Assembly (NCBI GenBank): GCA_022820805.1
Contig: JAJEEV010000027.1
Coordinates: forward strand, 1-64,000
From: Acidimicrobiia bacterium
GTDB lineage: Bacteria; Actinomycetota; Acidimicrobiia; Acidimicrobiales; Aldehydirespiratoraceae
Reading direction: 5' to 3'
DNA: 64,000 nt
Below the pieces are notes generated by a model. The model saw nothing but the letters and a program-made list of their open reading frames with translations. It did no database searches and was not told the DNA's origin. The translations under genes were made by a program, and so were the position numbers. Every line of letters begins with the position of its first letter. Position 1 is the first letter of the stretch. Positions 43,029-52,255 of the stretch are shown here, piece after piece.

Positions 43029-43394
43029 TTAGCCGGCTACGGACAGGTCGGCCAGCTGGGGCCGGTCGGGCAGGCGCAGGCCGATGAGCTCGCCGGCGGC
43101 GTGCAGCTCGAAGTGCCACACGTCGACATCGTCGGGACTGGTCTCGCGCAGCGACGTCACCGCATGCCAGATGGCGTAGCGGGCAGCCCGGATCGTCGCC
43201 TCCGGCGACTCGGCGGCGCGCGACACGGCTGCGTACCCGGCAGAGATGCCGGAGTAGACGTCGCCGTTGACGCCCACTGAGGCGGCCGCCCACTCCGCCA
43301 GCGCCCTCAGCGCGCGGGGCCGCGACCGATTGACCCGATCGTCGAACACCCCCTCGACCCATGCGTGCCAAGCTGTCGAACCTCTCACCGCCAT
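43029..43394 (-). CDS. Hypothetical protein (121 aa)
   Basis: ATG 43394 behind AAGGGAGCG. The protein is helical, beginning MAVRGSTAWHAWVEGVFDD, with an alanine-rich centre and DVDVWHFELHAAGELIGL near the end. No family recognised, no signal or membrane segment. It converges on MttB (32 bp apart) and lies downstream of the ABC importer operon with a 63-bp gap, so it might be its last gene. Confidence 0.6.
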   Translation of the reverse strand: MAVRGSTAWHAWVEGVFDDRVNRSRPRALRALAEWAAASVGVNGDVYSGISAGYAAVSRAAESPEATIRAARYAIWHAVTSLRETSPDDVDVWHFELHAAGELIGLRLPDRPQLADLSVAG

Positions 43395-43457
43395 CGTGCG
43401 CTCCCTTCAGCTGCAACCCGCGAGTGCCCTGTAGCAGCAATGCTAATGGCAACTGAG

Positions 43458-44501
43458 TCACCTTCGACCCTCGGTGATGGGGTGGTGGCAGGCCACGGCC
43501 GCTTCCATCGACGAGGCTGACACGGGCAGTCCCTTCAGACGGCCCAGGCCGGGCCGCTGCTGCTCGCAGAGGTCGGTGGCCAGCGGGCAGCGGGGCGCGA
43601 AGCTGCATCCCGGCGTGGTCCCCACCGGCACAGGCGGCGAACCGGCGATGGGCGTCAGCCGGGCCGCAGTGATGTTGAGACGGGGCACGGCCGCGAGCAG
43701 TCCGGCCGTGTACGGGTGACTGGGCCGGCGGTACACGTCGTGCACACCGCCCCGCTCCACGCAGTGACCGGCGTACATGACCATCACGCTGTCCGCAGTG
43801 CCCGCGACCACCCCGAGGTCGTGGGTGATGATCATCATGGCCCCCGACATCCGCTGTCTCACCTCCGAGAGGACCTCCAGCACCTGGGCCTGCACGGTGG
43901 CGTCCAAGGCGGTGGTCGGCTCGTCCGCGATGAGCACGACGGGGTCGAGCGCCACGGCCATGGCGATCATCACCCGCTGGCGCATCCCGCCCGACAGCTC
44001 GTGGGGATAGCAGCGGGCCCGCCGGTCGGCGTCGGGGATGCCGACCCGCTCGAGCAGGTCCTCGGCCCGGAGGCGGGCGTAGCGCTTTCGCACCGGCCGG
44101 TGGGCTCTGAGCATCTCCGCGATCTGGTCCCCGACGCGGTGCACGGGGTTGAGAGCGGTGAGCGGGTCCTGGAAGATCATGGCAATCTCCGCGCCCCGCG
44201 CCCGGCGGCGGCGCAGCGGGGAGGCCGCCAGCAGGTCCTCGCCCGCCAGCCGCACCTCGCCAGCGGTGGTGCGGGCCCTCGGCCCCGGAAGCAGTCCCAG
44301 GATTGACAGGGCCAGCATCGTCTTGCCGGAGCCCGACTCCCCCACCACGGCGAGCACCTCGTCGGCGAACAGGTCGAGGCTGATGTCATTGACGGCCACC
44401 AGCGTGCCGTCGTCGGTGTCGATCTCGGTGCGGAGGTTCCGCACCGACAGCAGGGGCTCGCCCCGGTCGGCGGTGCCGGCGGCGGCGGCGCGCTCGCTCA
44501 C
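43458..44501 (-). CDS. Peptide/nickel-type ABC importer ATPase (DppD-like)
   Basis: 347 aa; GTG start overlaps the permease stop. Walker A GESGSGKTM, signature LSGGMRQRV, Walker B VLIADEPTTALD and H-loop ITHDLG are all present. The C-terminal oligopeptide extension GCSFAPRCPLATDLCEQQRP contains the Cys residues that can hold an Fe-S cluster in DppD-type proteins. A second ATPase (DppF) is not encoded in the cluster. Confidence 0.92.
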   Translation of the reverse strand: MSERAAAAGTADRGEPLLSVRNLRTEIDTDDGTLVAVNDISLDLFADEVLAVVGESGSGKTMLALSILGLLPGPRARTTAGEVRLAGEDLLAASPLRRRRARGAEIAMIFQDPLTALNPVHRVGDQIAEMLRAHRPVRKRYARLRAEDLLERVGIPDADRRARCYPHELSGGMRQRVMIAMAVALDPVVLIADEPTTALDATVQAQVLEVLSEVRQRMSGAMMIITHDLGVVAGTADSVMVMYAGHCVERGGVHDVYRRPSHPYTAGLLAAVPRLNITAARLTPIAGSPPVPVGTTPGCSFAPRCPLATDLCEQQRPGLGRLKGLPVSASSMEAAVACHHPITEGRR

Positions 44502-45412
44502 CGGTGGTCCTGGGTCGGGTCGAGCGAGTCGCGCAGACCGTCGCCGATGAAGTTGACGCACAGCGCGGTCACCACGATGGCCAGCCCGGGCGCCCACACC
44601 AGCCAGGGCGCGACGGTGACGAACCCCTCGTTGCCGCCCAGCATGTTGCCCCAGGTGGCGGTGCGGGTGGCGCTCACGCCGAGGCCCAGGAAGCTGAGCG
44701 TCGACTCGGCCAGGATGGCCGCGGCCACCGTGAGCGACACCGACACCATCACCTCGCCGGCCAGGTTGGGCAGCAGGTGGCGAACGATGATCCTGCGATT
44801 GGGCACGCCGAGGGCCCTGGCCGCCTCCACGAACTCGCGCTCGCGCAGGGCCAGCACCTTGCCCCGCACGATCCGGGCCAGGATCATCCAACTGATCCCG
44901 GCCAGGACGATCACCACATCCCAGACGCCGTCGCCGAGGATCCGGGCCGCGATGATCACCACCATCAGCCCGGGCAGGGCCAGCATGGTGTCGGTCGCCC
45001 GCATCAGCACCGCGTCGACCCAGCGGCCGTAGTACCCGGCCACCAGCCCGACGGTGGTCCCGATGACCCCGCTTATCAGCGCGACCGCCCCGCCTACCAG
45101 CAGCGACACCCGGCCCCCGTAGAGGATCCGGCTGAGGTTGTCGCGCCCGAGGGTGTCAGTTCCCAGCAGGAAGTCCCGTCCCGGCGGCTCCAGGATGCGG
45201 TCGAGGTTCTGGTCGGTCGCCGCGTACGGCGCGATGAGGTCGGCCAGCGCGGCGCACGCCACCACGACGACCAGCACACCGGCCGACAGCACCGCGGCCC
45301 GGTGCCTCCGGAAGCGCCGCAGGACGGCGAGCCACTCGGGGGCCTGGGCGTGGTCCGGCAGCTCGCTGTCGGGCCGGGCCGGCGGTGTGGTGCCGTCGGG
45401 GCGCTCAGACAC
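44498..45412 (-). CDS. ABC importer permease (DppC-like)
   Basis: 304 aa with an N-terminal OppC-N segment and five to six helices. The EAA-like loop is EFVEAARALGVPNRRIIVRH. The DFLLGTDTLGRDNLSRILYG motif is typical of DppC. Overlaps the neighbouring genes on both sides. Confidence 0.92.
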   Translation of the reverse strand: MSERPDGTTPPARPDSELPDHAQAPEWLAVLRRFRRHRAAVLSAGVLVVVVACAALADLIAPYAATDQNLDRILEPPGRDFLLGTDTLGRDNLSRILYGGRVSLLVGGAVALISGVIGTTVGLVAGYYGRWVDAVLMRATDTMLALPGLMVVIIAARILGDGVWDVVIVLAGISWMILARIVRGKVLALREREFVEAARALGVPNRRIIVRHLLPNLAGEVMVSVSLTVAAAILAESTLSFLGLGVSATRTATWGNMLGGNEGFVTVAPWLVWAPGLAIVVTALCVNFIGDGLRDSLDPTQDHR

Positions 45413-46385
45413 GGTGGATCCTGGGATCGAGCACGGCGTAGAGCAGGTCGGCGACCAGGTTCATCAAGAACACGGCGGCCGACACGATCATCACCGTGGC
45501 CAGCAGTATCGGGTAGTCGCCGGAGTTGAGGGAGTCGAGGAACAGCAGTCCCATCCCCGGGTACTGGAACACCCGCTCGGTGACGATCAGGCCACCGACC
45601 AGCAGGCCCACGTCCACCGCCGCCTGGGTGGTCACCGGGATGAGGGCGTTGCGCACGCCGTGGCGGACCACGACCGACGGCTCGCCCAGGCCCTTGGCCC
45701 GAGCCGTGCGGATGAAGTCCGACCCCATGACGTCGAGCATGGAGGCCCGCATGTAGCGGCTGTAGACGGCCACCAGCTGAAGCGACAGCGCCATCACCGG
45801 CAGCGCGAGGTGGCGGGCCCGGTCGACCAGGTCGAATCCCTGCTGGCCCGGCGAGTAGATGCCGGCCGTCGGCAGCAGGGGCGGGCCGACTCCCAGCCAG
45901 TTGGCCAGGTACAGGCCGAAGAATAGCTGGAGCATCAGACCGAGCCAGAACACCGGGATCGAGATGCCCAGGAACGACACCGCGGTGGCGCCGTGATCCA
46001 CCACAGACCCCTGGCGGATGGCCGACAGCGTGCCGATTGCCAGCCCCGCGGCGACGGAGAAGGCCACCGCCACCCCCACGAGCACCAGTGTGTTGGCCAT
46101 GGCCCGCTCCACGAGGGGCCACACCTCCTGGCCGTTGCGCACCAGAGAGGTGCCCAGGTCGCCGGTGACGAAGTTGCCCAGCCACGTCAGGTAGCGCGCC
46201 CCGAAGGGGTCTTCGAGGCCCAACGAGTCGATGTAGGCCTGGCGGGCCTCGGCGCTGATGCGGGGGTTGACGGTGAGCTGGGCCGCGGGGCTGGCGATCT
46301 CGCCCGCGGCCCAGAAGGTGGCCAGCGAGATGAGCAGCAGGATCGGCGCGGTGACAACCAGCCGGCGCGCCGCGTACCGGATCAA
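45405..46385 (-). CDS. ABC importer permease (DppB-like)
   Basis: 326 aa. A TTG start at 46385 (LIRYAARRLVVTAPILLL) is inferred because it gives the usual DppB N-terminus and lies 7 bp after the binding-protein stop; the frame is open further upstream inside that gene. The EAA loop is DFIRTARAKGLGEPSVVVRH. Its end overlaps dppC by 8 bp. Confidence 0.88.
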   Translation of the reverse strand: MIRYAARRLVVTAPILLLISLATFWAAGEIASPAAQLTVNPRISAEARQAYIDSLGLEDPFGARYLTWLGNFVTGDLGTSLVRNGQEVWPLVERAMANTLVLVGVAVAFSVAAGLAIGTLSAIRQGSVVDHGATAVSFLGISIPVFWLGLMLQLFFGLYLANWLGVGPPLLPTAGIYSPGQQGFDLVDRARHLALPVMALSLQLVAVYSRYMRASMLDVMGSDFIRTARAKGLGEPSVVVRHGVRNALIPVTTQAAVDVGLLVGGLIVTERVFQYPGMGLLFLDSLNSGDYPILLATVMIVSAAVFLMNLVADLLYAVLDPRIHRV

Positions 46386-46392
46386 CGGGTCG

Positions 46393-48189
46393 TCACCCGA
46401 TGACGGTCCAGTCGTACATGTCGTAGAAGCCGCCGTACACGCTCGACACCCATCCGCCCGGTCCGTCGAGCACGTCGGGGTTCCAGGCGAGAAGGTTGGG
46501 CAGGACGTACAGCGGTATCCATGGGACGTCCTCGCCCAGCACGGTGCCGAGCTCGCGCACGAGTTCGAGTCGGGCCGCTTCGTCGATCTCGGCGTCGATG
46601 GCGAAGGCAAGGTCGCTGGCCCGCTGGCTGGCGTAGGCGGTGAAGTTCTGACCGCTGAAGCCGTTGGCCTCGCTTGGGATGCCGTCGATGTCGTAGAAGG
46701 CGGTCACGCTCGGGTCGGGGTTGGTGCTGTTGGCGAACAGGGCGACCGGGCCGAAGTTCATGGCCGGGAGCCGGTTCTGGAACAGCTCGCCCGGGTCGTA
46801 GTTGATGATCTCCCAGCCGATTCCGAATGGCCTGGTCATCTCGACCACCAAGGCCTGCACGTCCTCGCGGCGCTTGTTGCCGGCCACGGTGTTCCACTGC
46901 AGCACCAGTTCCACGCCGTCGGCGTTGACCCACAGACCGTCGGGGTCGGGTCGGGTCCAGCCCTCGGCGGCGAGCAGTTCGGTGACCTTGGCCATGTCCT
47001 GGCCGTAGTGGGCGAAGTCGTCGGTGCACCAGTCACCGAACGCGGGGTTCCATCCCGCGCACTGCAGCACGACCGGATCGTCGATGATCGGGCCGAGGGC
47101 CACATCCGCGATCCGCTCCCGGTCCAGGGCGTAGGCAACGGCCTGGCGCACGTTCCTGGTCAGGTCGAAGTAGCGGTCGGGGGCGCGCTGGTTGATCCAC
47201 AGGCCCTCTATGAACGTGCCCGAACCGGCAACGAACGCCAGGGGCGCGGCCAGGCGCTCCTTGGCCCCCGGGAAGGGCTGGGGGAAGGCGGCCATGGCCT
47301 CGCCCGTCTGCAGGGCCACTATCTCGGTGTCGGTGTCCTCCCTGGGGACCATTACCACCCGGTCCACCAGCGGCATCCGCTCGGGGACCCAGTAGTTCTC
47401 GTTGGGAACCAGGATGTGCTGCTCGGGGCTCCACGAATGCTGGAGCCATGGGCCTCCCGAGATCGGGATCGAGTCGTTCCAGTGGCCGGAGATGTCGGTC
47501 TCGCCGTCGAAGGCGTGTGCGGGCAGGATCGGGTCGAACAGGTAGCGCCAGGGCGCGTAGACCTCCGAGAACGTGACCACCGCGGTCTGCGGGTCGTCAT
47601 GGTCCACCGCGGTGATCAGTTCGTACCCGATGGTGTTGAGCGAGCCCTCGGTGTCGAGCTTGGCCCGCCAGGTGAACCACACGTCGGTGCTGGTGATGGG
47701 AGTGCCGTCGCTCCAGCGGGCCTCGGGGCTCAGGCGGTACGTGATCGTGAGGGTTCCGTCGTCGTTGAGCACCGCTCCGCCGTTGTCGACCGTCGGCTCC
47801 TCGGCCAGTACCGGCGAGGCCCCGATGTTGTTGTCGGCGTCGAACTCCATGAGCCGGGGCTGGACGTGCACGAGCACCGACCAGAGCAGCCAACTGGCGT
47901 TGGCGCAGGACGTGAGCGGGTTGAGGCATTCGGGCCACTGCTCCACGGCCAGCACGATCTCGCCACCGGGCCGGTCAGCGGGTGCTGGGGCTTCGGTGCC
48001 GTCAGGGCCGGGGTCCGAGGGCTGGGCCCCGTCCGTGCTCTCGGCGTCGACGGCGCCGGCGTCCGGGGCTGCCGGCGACTGGGAACTGTCGGGGGCCTCG
48101 CCCGAGTCGCCGCACGCGGCTGCCATCAGGGCGACGACGGCCACGACCCCCCAGCGCACCCGGCGACGAGGGCTGCGTCGTGGTCTCAT
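46393..48189 (-). CDS. ABC importer substrate-binding lipoprotein (SBP_bac_5)
   Basis: 598 aa. Signal with lipobox LMAAACG, then an acidic Pro/Ala linker and the family-5 fold: RWSDGTPITSTDVWFTW, VRQAVAYALDRERIADVALG and GLWINQRAPDRYFDLTRN. Captures a peptide or other small solute (opines, nickel chelates and betaines are also known for the family). First gene of the importer operon. Confidence 0.92.
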   Translation of the reverse strand: MRPRRSPRRRVRWGVVAVVALMAAACGDSGEAPDSSQSPAAPDAGAVDAESTDGAQPSDPGPDGTEAPAPADRPGGEIVLAVEQWPECLNPLTSCANASWLLWSVLVHVQPRLMEFDADNNIGASPVLAEEPTVDNGGAVLNDDGTLTITYRLSPEARWSDGTPITSTDVWFTWRAKLDTEGSLNTIGYELITAVDHDDPQTAVVTFSEVYAPWRYLFDPILPAHAFDGETDISGHWNDSIPISGGPWLQHSWSPEQHILVPNENYWVPERMPLVDRVVMVPREDTDTEIVALQTGEAMAAFPQPFPGAKERLAAPLAFVAGSGTFIEGLWINQRAPDRYFDLTRNVRQAVAYALDRERIADVALGPIIDDPVVLQCAGWNPAFGDWCTDDFAHYGQDMAKVTELLAAEGWTRPDPDGLWVNADGVELVLQWNTVAGNKRREDVQALVVEMTRPFGIGWEIINYDPGELFQNRLPAMNFGPVALFANSTNPDPSVTAFYDIDGIPSEANGFSGQNFTAYASQRASDLAFAIDAEIDEAARLELVRELGTVLGEDVPWIPLYVLPNLLAWNPDVLDGPGGWVSSVYGGFYDMYDWTVIG

Positions 48190-48241
48190 GACTGCGAACA
48201 ATAGGCGTTGTGGCTGCGCCGGTCGGCGCACTCGCACGCTC

Positions 48242-49546
48242 TCAGGCCCGGCGGGGGCGCCTCAGGAGGTTTGCGGCCACCGCGGAGGCCCGCACCGGCC
48301 AGGGATCGAAGCGGCCCTGGTCCTCCACCGGCGGCGCGGGCTTCACGAACATGCGGTACACGACGTAGAGCGCGATCACCAGATGGGCCCCGACCAGCAC
48401 CGCGAAGTACGCCCACGGTGCGATGAGCGCCATGAGTGCGCCTCCCAGGGTCGGCCCGATCACGGCGCCCACGCCGCTGACTCGAACCAGCGAGGCGCTC
48501 GCGCCCGTCAGCTGGGCGGGCGCGACACCGTCGGCGGTGGTGGCCACGGCCAGCGAGTACAGCGGGAACGTCGAGCCGCCGTGGACGAACATCAGCAGCA
48601 ACGACAGCGCTGATCCCGGACTCACCATCAGATGCAGGCACGCGGAGCCGGCCGCAGCCACCGCCACGATCAGGATGACGTAGCGGCGGGGCACCCGGTC
48701 CGAGGCGCTCCCGACCAGCCACTGGAACACCACCGACCCCACTATGGGTGATACCACGAACAGCGAGATCCGGGTGTTGGGCAGGCCCTCGGTGGCGGCG
48801 TAGAACGCTCCGAGTCCCATGAGGCAGCCTTGGGACACGCCCACCCAGAACGCGGTGACCAACCCGAGGGGCACGACCTTCAGGAGCTTGCTCAACGAGA
48901 TCGGCTCGGGCACCACCAGTGGAGGCGCGGTGGAAGCCGACAGCGCCACCGGCACCAGCGCGACCGAGATCAGCGCGGAGGAGACCACGAACAGCTCGAA
49001 GCTGCCGGGGTCGGCGAGGTTGAGCATCAGCTGGCCGGCGCCCATCCCGCCCATCGTCACGATCATGTAGCGCGACAGCATCCGACCCCGGGTTTCGTTG
49101 GTGGCCATGTCGTTGAGCCAGGACTCGACGGTCACCAGCAGGCCGGCCAGGCACAGGCCGTAGGCGAGCCTCAGCACCGTCCAAGACACGGGGTCGACCC
49201 AGATGGCGTGCAGGATCGAGGCGGCCGAGCCCACCGAGGCCAGGGCCGCGAACACCCGGATGTGGCCTACGGTGGCGATGAAGTACTCGGCCGCCCTGGT
49301 CCCGAACAGGAACCCCAGGAAGTAGCCGGCCATCACCACACCGGTCACGGCCAGCCCGAAGTCCTCCAGTTCGGCCCGCACTCCCAGCGCCACCCGCAGC
49401 AGGCCGTTGCAGGCCATGACCAGGACCACGCCGGCCAGCAGCGACCTGACCGCTCCGAGGCCGTCGCCGCGCGTGTCGATCCACGGTCCGCCCGCCAGCC
49501 CATCGTCGTCGCCCGGCTCGGGCCGCACCACCGCACCGGAGGCCAC
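48242..49546 (-). CDS. MFS transporter
   Basis: 434 aa, GTG start 49546, about 12 hydrophobic helices. The segment RLAYGLCLAGLLVTVESWLN and the following NETRGRMLSRYMI loop are those of the YcaD-like MFS group. The substrate is unknown. It is 52 bp upstream of the binding-protein gene on the same strand and may share its transcript. Confidence 0.87.
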   Translation of the reverse strand: MASGAVVRPEPGDDDGLAGGPWIDTRGDGLGAVRSLLAGVVLVMACNGLLRVALGVRAELEDFGLAVTGVVMAGYFLGFLFGTRAAEYFIATVGHIRVFAALASVGSAASILHAIWVDPVSWTVLRLAYGLCLAGLLVTVESWLNDMATNETRGRMLSRYMIVTMGGMGAGQLMLNLADPGSFELFVVSSALISVALVPVALSASTAPPLVVPEPISLSKLLKVVPLGLVTAFWVGVSQGCLMGLGAFYAATEGLPNTRISLFVVSPIVGSVVFQWLVGSASDRVPRRYVILIVAVAAAGSACLHLMVSPGSALSLLLMFVHGGSTFPLYSLAVATTADGVAPAQLTGASASLVRVSGVGAVIGPTLGGALMALIAPWAYFAVLVGAHLVIALYVVYRMFVKPAPPVEDQGRFDPWPVRASAVAANLLRRPRRA

Positions 49547-49614
49547 CGCGGGATCGTAAGTCAGCGGCGCCGGCCCCGGAAACGGCTAGAGAGTGACTTC
49601 CGTCACACTCGGGG

Positions 49615-50412
49615 TCAGGCGCGATCCAGCGCCTCCGCGATGGCCCGGCGCACCGGGATGGGGCTCTCGATCTGCAGGAAGTGGCCGACCCGGTCGAGAT
49701 ACACGGTCCGGACATCGTCGAAGGCCTCGATCATCCGCGCGGCCCCCTTGTTGGGGGTCATCTTGTCCTCACGGCCCAGGATCAGCGTCACGCCGCACCG
49801 GACCCGGGCTGCCGCGTCCTCGGCGCCGTCGTAGGCGTCGCAGGCCGCCAGGTCGCCGGCCAGCACTCCCGGACGGGCCCGGTCCAGCAGCGACGTGTTG
49901 CCCCCGATGAGCCACATTCCCGGCGAGGCGTGGCCTCCGGTGTGGGCCCGGCTGCCGATCCCCCAGGACGTGATGAGCCGACCGGCCAGGGGATCGTCGG
50001 CGTCGGCTGCCGCCTGGAGGTCGGGATGCACCGGCATCGCGCCGGCCGTGCCCAGCAGCACCAGCGACTGGACCACCTCGGGCCGCTGAGCCGCCGCCTC
50101 CAGCGCCACGAAGGTCCCCATCGAGTGGCCGACCAGATGGGCCGGCGCCAGGCCCAGCGCCTCCACAGCCGTCGCCAGCCACTCCCCCATCTCGGCGATG
50201 GTTGCGAGGGCCGGCCCGTCGCTGCCGCCGTGGCCGGGCAGGTCCACGGCCGCAGCCCGGTAGCCGTGGTGGGCGATCCAGCGGGTCTGGAGCTGCCAGA
50301 CCGTGCGGTCGCCGCCCGCTCCGTGCACCAGCACCGCGCCGGGCTCCTCGCCGTCGAGGCTGCGCCCGCCGGTGGCGCAGCGCACGACACGCCCGTCGAT
50401 CAGCGTCTCCAC
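49615..50412 (-). CDS. Alpha/beta hydrolase
   Basis: 265 aa. VLVHGAGGDRTVWQLQ forms the oxyanion region, VGHSMGTFVALEAA the nucleophile elbow (Ser about 98), LILGREDKMTP the acid residue and VGHFLQIESP the catalytic His. Esterase, lactonase or haloperoxidase-like; no substrate can be inferred. Confidence 0.88.
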   Translation of the reverse strand: METLIDGRVVRCATGGRSLDGEEPGAVLVHGAGGDRTVWQLQTRWIAHHGYRAAAVDLPGHGGSDGPALATIAEMGEWLATAVEALGLAPAHLVGHSMGTFVALEAAAQRPEVVQSLVLLGTAGAMPVHPDLQAAADADDPLAGRLITSWGIGSRAHTGGHASPGMWLIGGNTSLLDRARPGVLAGDLAACDAYDGAEDAAARVRCGVTLILGREDKMTPNKGAARMIEAFDDVRTVYLDRVGHFLQIESPIPVRRAIAEALDRA

Positions 50413-50537
50413 CGGGCTGCTTCCGGGGTCGCTCGGGCGCTGAGTCGGACTCTCATCTCGCCCCTCGGGTGGATCTCGGGTGCGCTGGGTGTCGTCCAGC
50501 CGTAGAACTCACACCGAGAACCCGGGGAACGCATCCT

Positions 50538-51830
50538 CTAGCGCTGCGAGGCCTTGAGAGCCCGCTCGAGGTCCTCGACGATGTCGCGCGGGTCCTCCAA
50601 GCCGACCGAGATGCGCACCAGGTCCTCGCCGACTCCGGCCGCGGCCAGGTCCTCGGCCGACATCTGCTGATGGGTGGTGCTGGCCGGGTGGATCACCAGG
50701 GTCTTGGCGTCGCCCACATTGGCCAGGTGAGAGGCCACGCGGACCGCGGAGATGAACTTGGCTCCAGCCTCCCTCCCGCCCGCGATGCCGAAGCTCAGGA
50801 TGGCTCCGGTGCCCCGGGGGTAGAGCCGCAGGGCCAGTTCGTGGTCGGGATGGTCGAGCATCGAGGGGTACTTGACCCACGTAACCGCGTCGTTGGCGGC
50901 CAGCGCCTCCACCACGGCCGCAGTGTTGGCCACGTGGCGCTGCATCCGCAACGGCAGCGTCTAGATGCCCTGAAGGATCTGGAAGGCGTTGGCCGGGCTC
51001 ATGCAGGCGCCGAAGTCGCGCAGCCCCTCGACCCGGGCCCGGCTGATGAAGGCGCTCGGCCCGAACTCGTCGCTGAAGCTGATGCCGTGGTAGCCGGCGT
51101 AGGGCTCGGTGACTGTCGGGAACAGGCCCGAGGCGTCCCAGTCGAAGTGCCCGCCGTCGACGAGCACGCCTCCGAGGGCCACGCCGTGACCGCCCAGGAA
51201 CTTGGTGGCGGAGTGCATCACGATGTCGGCGCCGTGCTCGAAGGCCTGGATGAGGTACGGCGTGGAGAAGGTGGCGTCCACCATCAGCGGCAGCCCGTGC
51301 TCGTGGGCCACCTCGGCAACCGCCGGAATGTCCAGCACCTCGATGCCGGGATTGCCGAGCGTCTCCGCGAAGACGAGCCGGGTGTCGGCGCCGACGGCGG
51401 CCGCGAAGTCGTCGGGACGGCGGGGATCGACGAAGGTGGTGCTGATGCCGAAGCGCCGCAGGGTGAGGTTCAGCATGTTATGGGTGCCGCCGTAGATGTT
51501 GCGGCTGGCCACGATGTGGGAGCCCGAGTCCATCAGCGTGGCCACAGCCAGGAAGAAGGCGGCCTGGCCGCTGGCGGTCGCCACCGCACCCACACCGCCC
51601 TCGAGGGCCGCGATCCGCTCCTCCAGCACGGCCACGGTGGGATTGGAGATCCGGGAGTAGATGTGGCCCGGGATCTCGAGGTTGAACAGCCCGGCCGCGT
51701 GGTCGACGTCCTCGAAGGTGTACGAGGTCGTGAAGTAGATGGGGACGGCCCGGGCTCCGGTGGTGGGATCGCTGTGCTGGCCGGCGTGCAGGCTCAGCGT
51801 GTCGAAGCGCAGGAAGTCGGGCTCTACCAC
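50538..51830 (-). pseudogene. O-acetylhomoserine sulfhydrylase-like gene with in-frame amber codon
   Basis: The frame from GTG 51830 reads FDTLSLHAGQHSDPTTGARA, a PLP-lysine segment MHSATKFLGGHG and SRARVEGLRDFGACMSPANA as in Cys/Met-metabolism PLP enzymes. At codon 290 (50961-50963) a TAG stands where the family has Glu (LQGI-E-TLPLRMQRH). Beyond it the same frame continues to a normal C-terminus at 50538 (KTLVIHPASTTHQQMS). One base change (GAG to TAG) explains the break. The truncated 289-aa product would lack the C-terminal domain. A sequencing error, true pseudogene or read-through are the choices. Confidence 0.85.
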
Positions 51831-51979
51831 GACGCCGAAGCCTACGGGGCTGCACGCGTCGAGGCCCTCGCCGTGCCGGCAATTGGGGGGAAACCGGCTC
51901 CGGCGGGGCCTCGAGCTTGTCTGAGGGCGCCTGCCCTCAGGCGGGGGCGTGGTGCCGACCCTCGCGGGCCGGCGGTCGG

Positions 51980-52129
51980 TTAGCGGCGGGCACGATAGGG
52001 CCGTCCGGCAGCCTCGCCGGCCACCCGCAACAGCCCCTCAGCCACGCCGACGGCGTAGCCGGGACCCAGCGCGTCTCGCCATACGGTCGAGGCGCTGACC
52101 CTGGTGTTGACAACGGGAAGTGAACTCAC
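51980..52129 (-). CDS. Possible 49-aa small protein
   Basis: GTG at 52129 is preceded by AAAGGAG at an ideal 7-bp spacing. The frame encodes VSSLPVVNTRVSASTVWRDA and ends RPYRARR-TAA at 51980. No family recognised. It lies between the choline-dehydrogenase-like gene and the broken sulfhydrylase, all on the minus strand, downstream of a TGTGA-N6-TCACA palindrome. The strong ribosome-binding site is the main support. The rest of 51831-52255 shows no gene. Confidence 0.45.
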   Translation of the reverse strand: MSSLPVVNTRVSASTVWRDALGPGYAVGVAEGLLRVAGEAAGRPYRARR

Positions 52130-52228
52130 GCTCGCTCCTTTCCTGCTGTTGTTACGCCACATGTTCGGCGTTTACCTGATTGTTTCGCCGATCACGCCGA
52201 ATTGCAAAGAACTACAGGTCAGATGGGG

Positions 52229-52244
52229 TGTGAATTACGTCACA
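52229..52244. promoter_or_regulatory. Perfect Crp/GlxR-type site TGTGA-N6-TCACA
   Basis: TGTGAATTACGTCACA is an exact match to the consensus shared by CRP and actinobacterial GlxR/Crp regulators. It lies 100 bp upstream of the 49-aa ORF's start and just behind the choline-dehydrogenase-like gene's stop (52256), so it most likely controls the minus-strand genes downstream. Confidence 0.6.
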
Positions 52245-52255
52245 ACGGCGCGCCG

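Noticed and set aside
50961-50963. Pyrrolysine at the amber codon of the sulfhydrylase gene
   Set aside because: The family has Glu there, both MttB genes in the window lack an in-frame TAG, and TAG terminates several ordinary genes here. A nonsense change or error is simpler.
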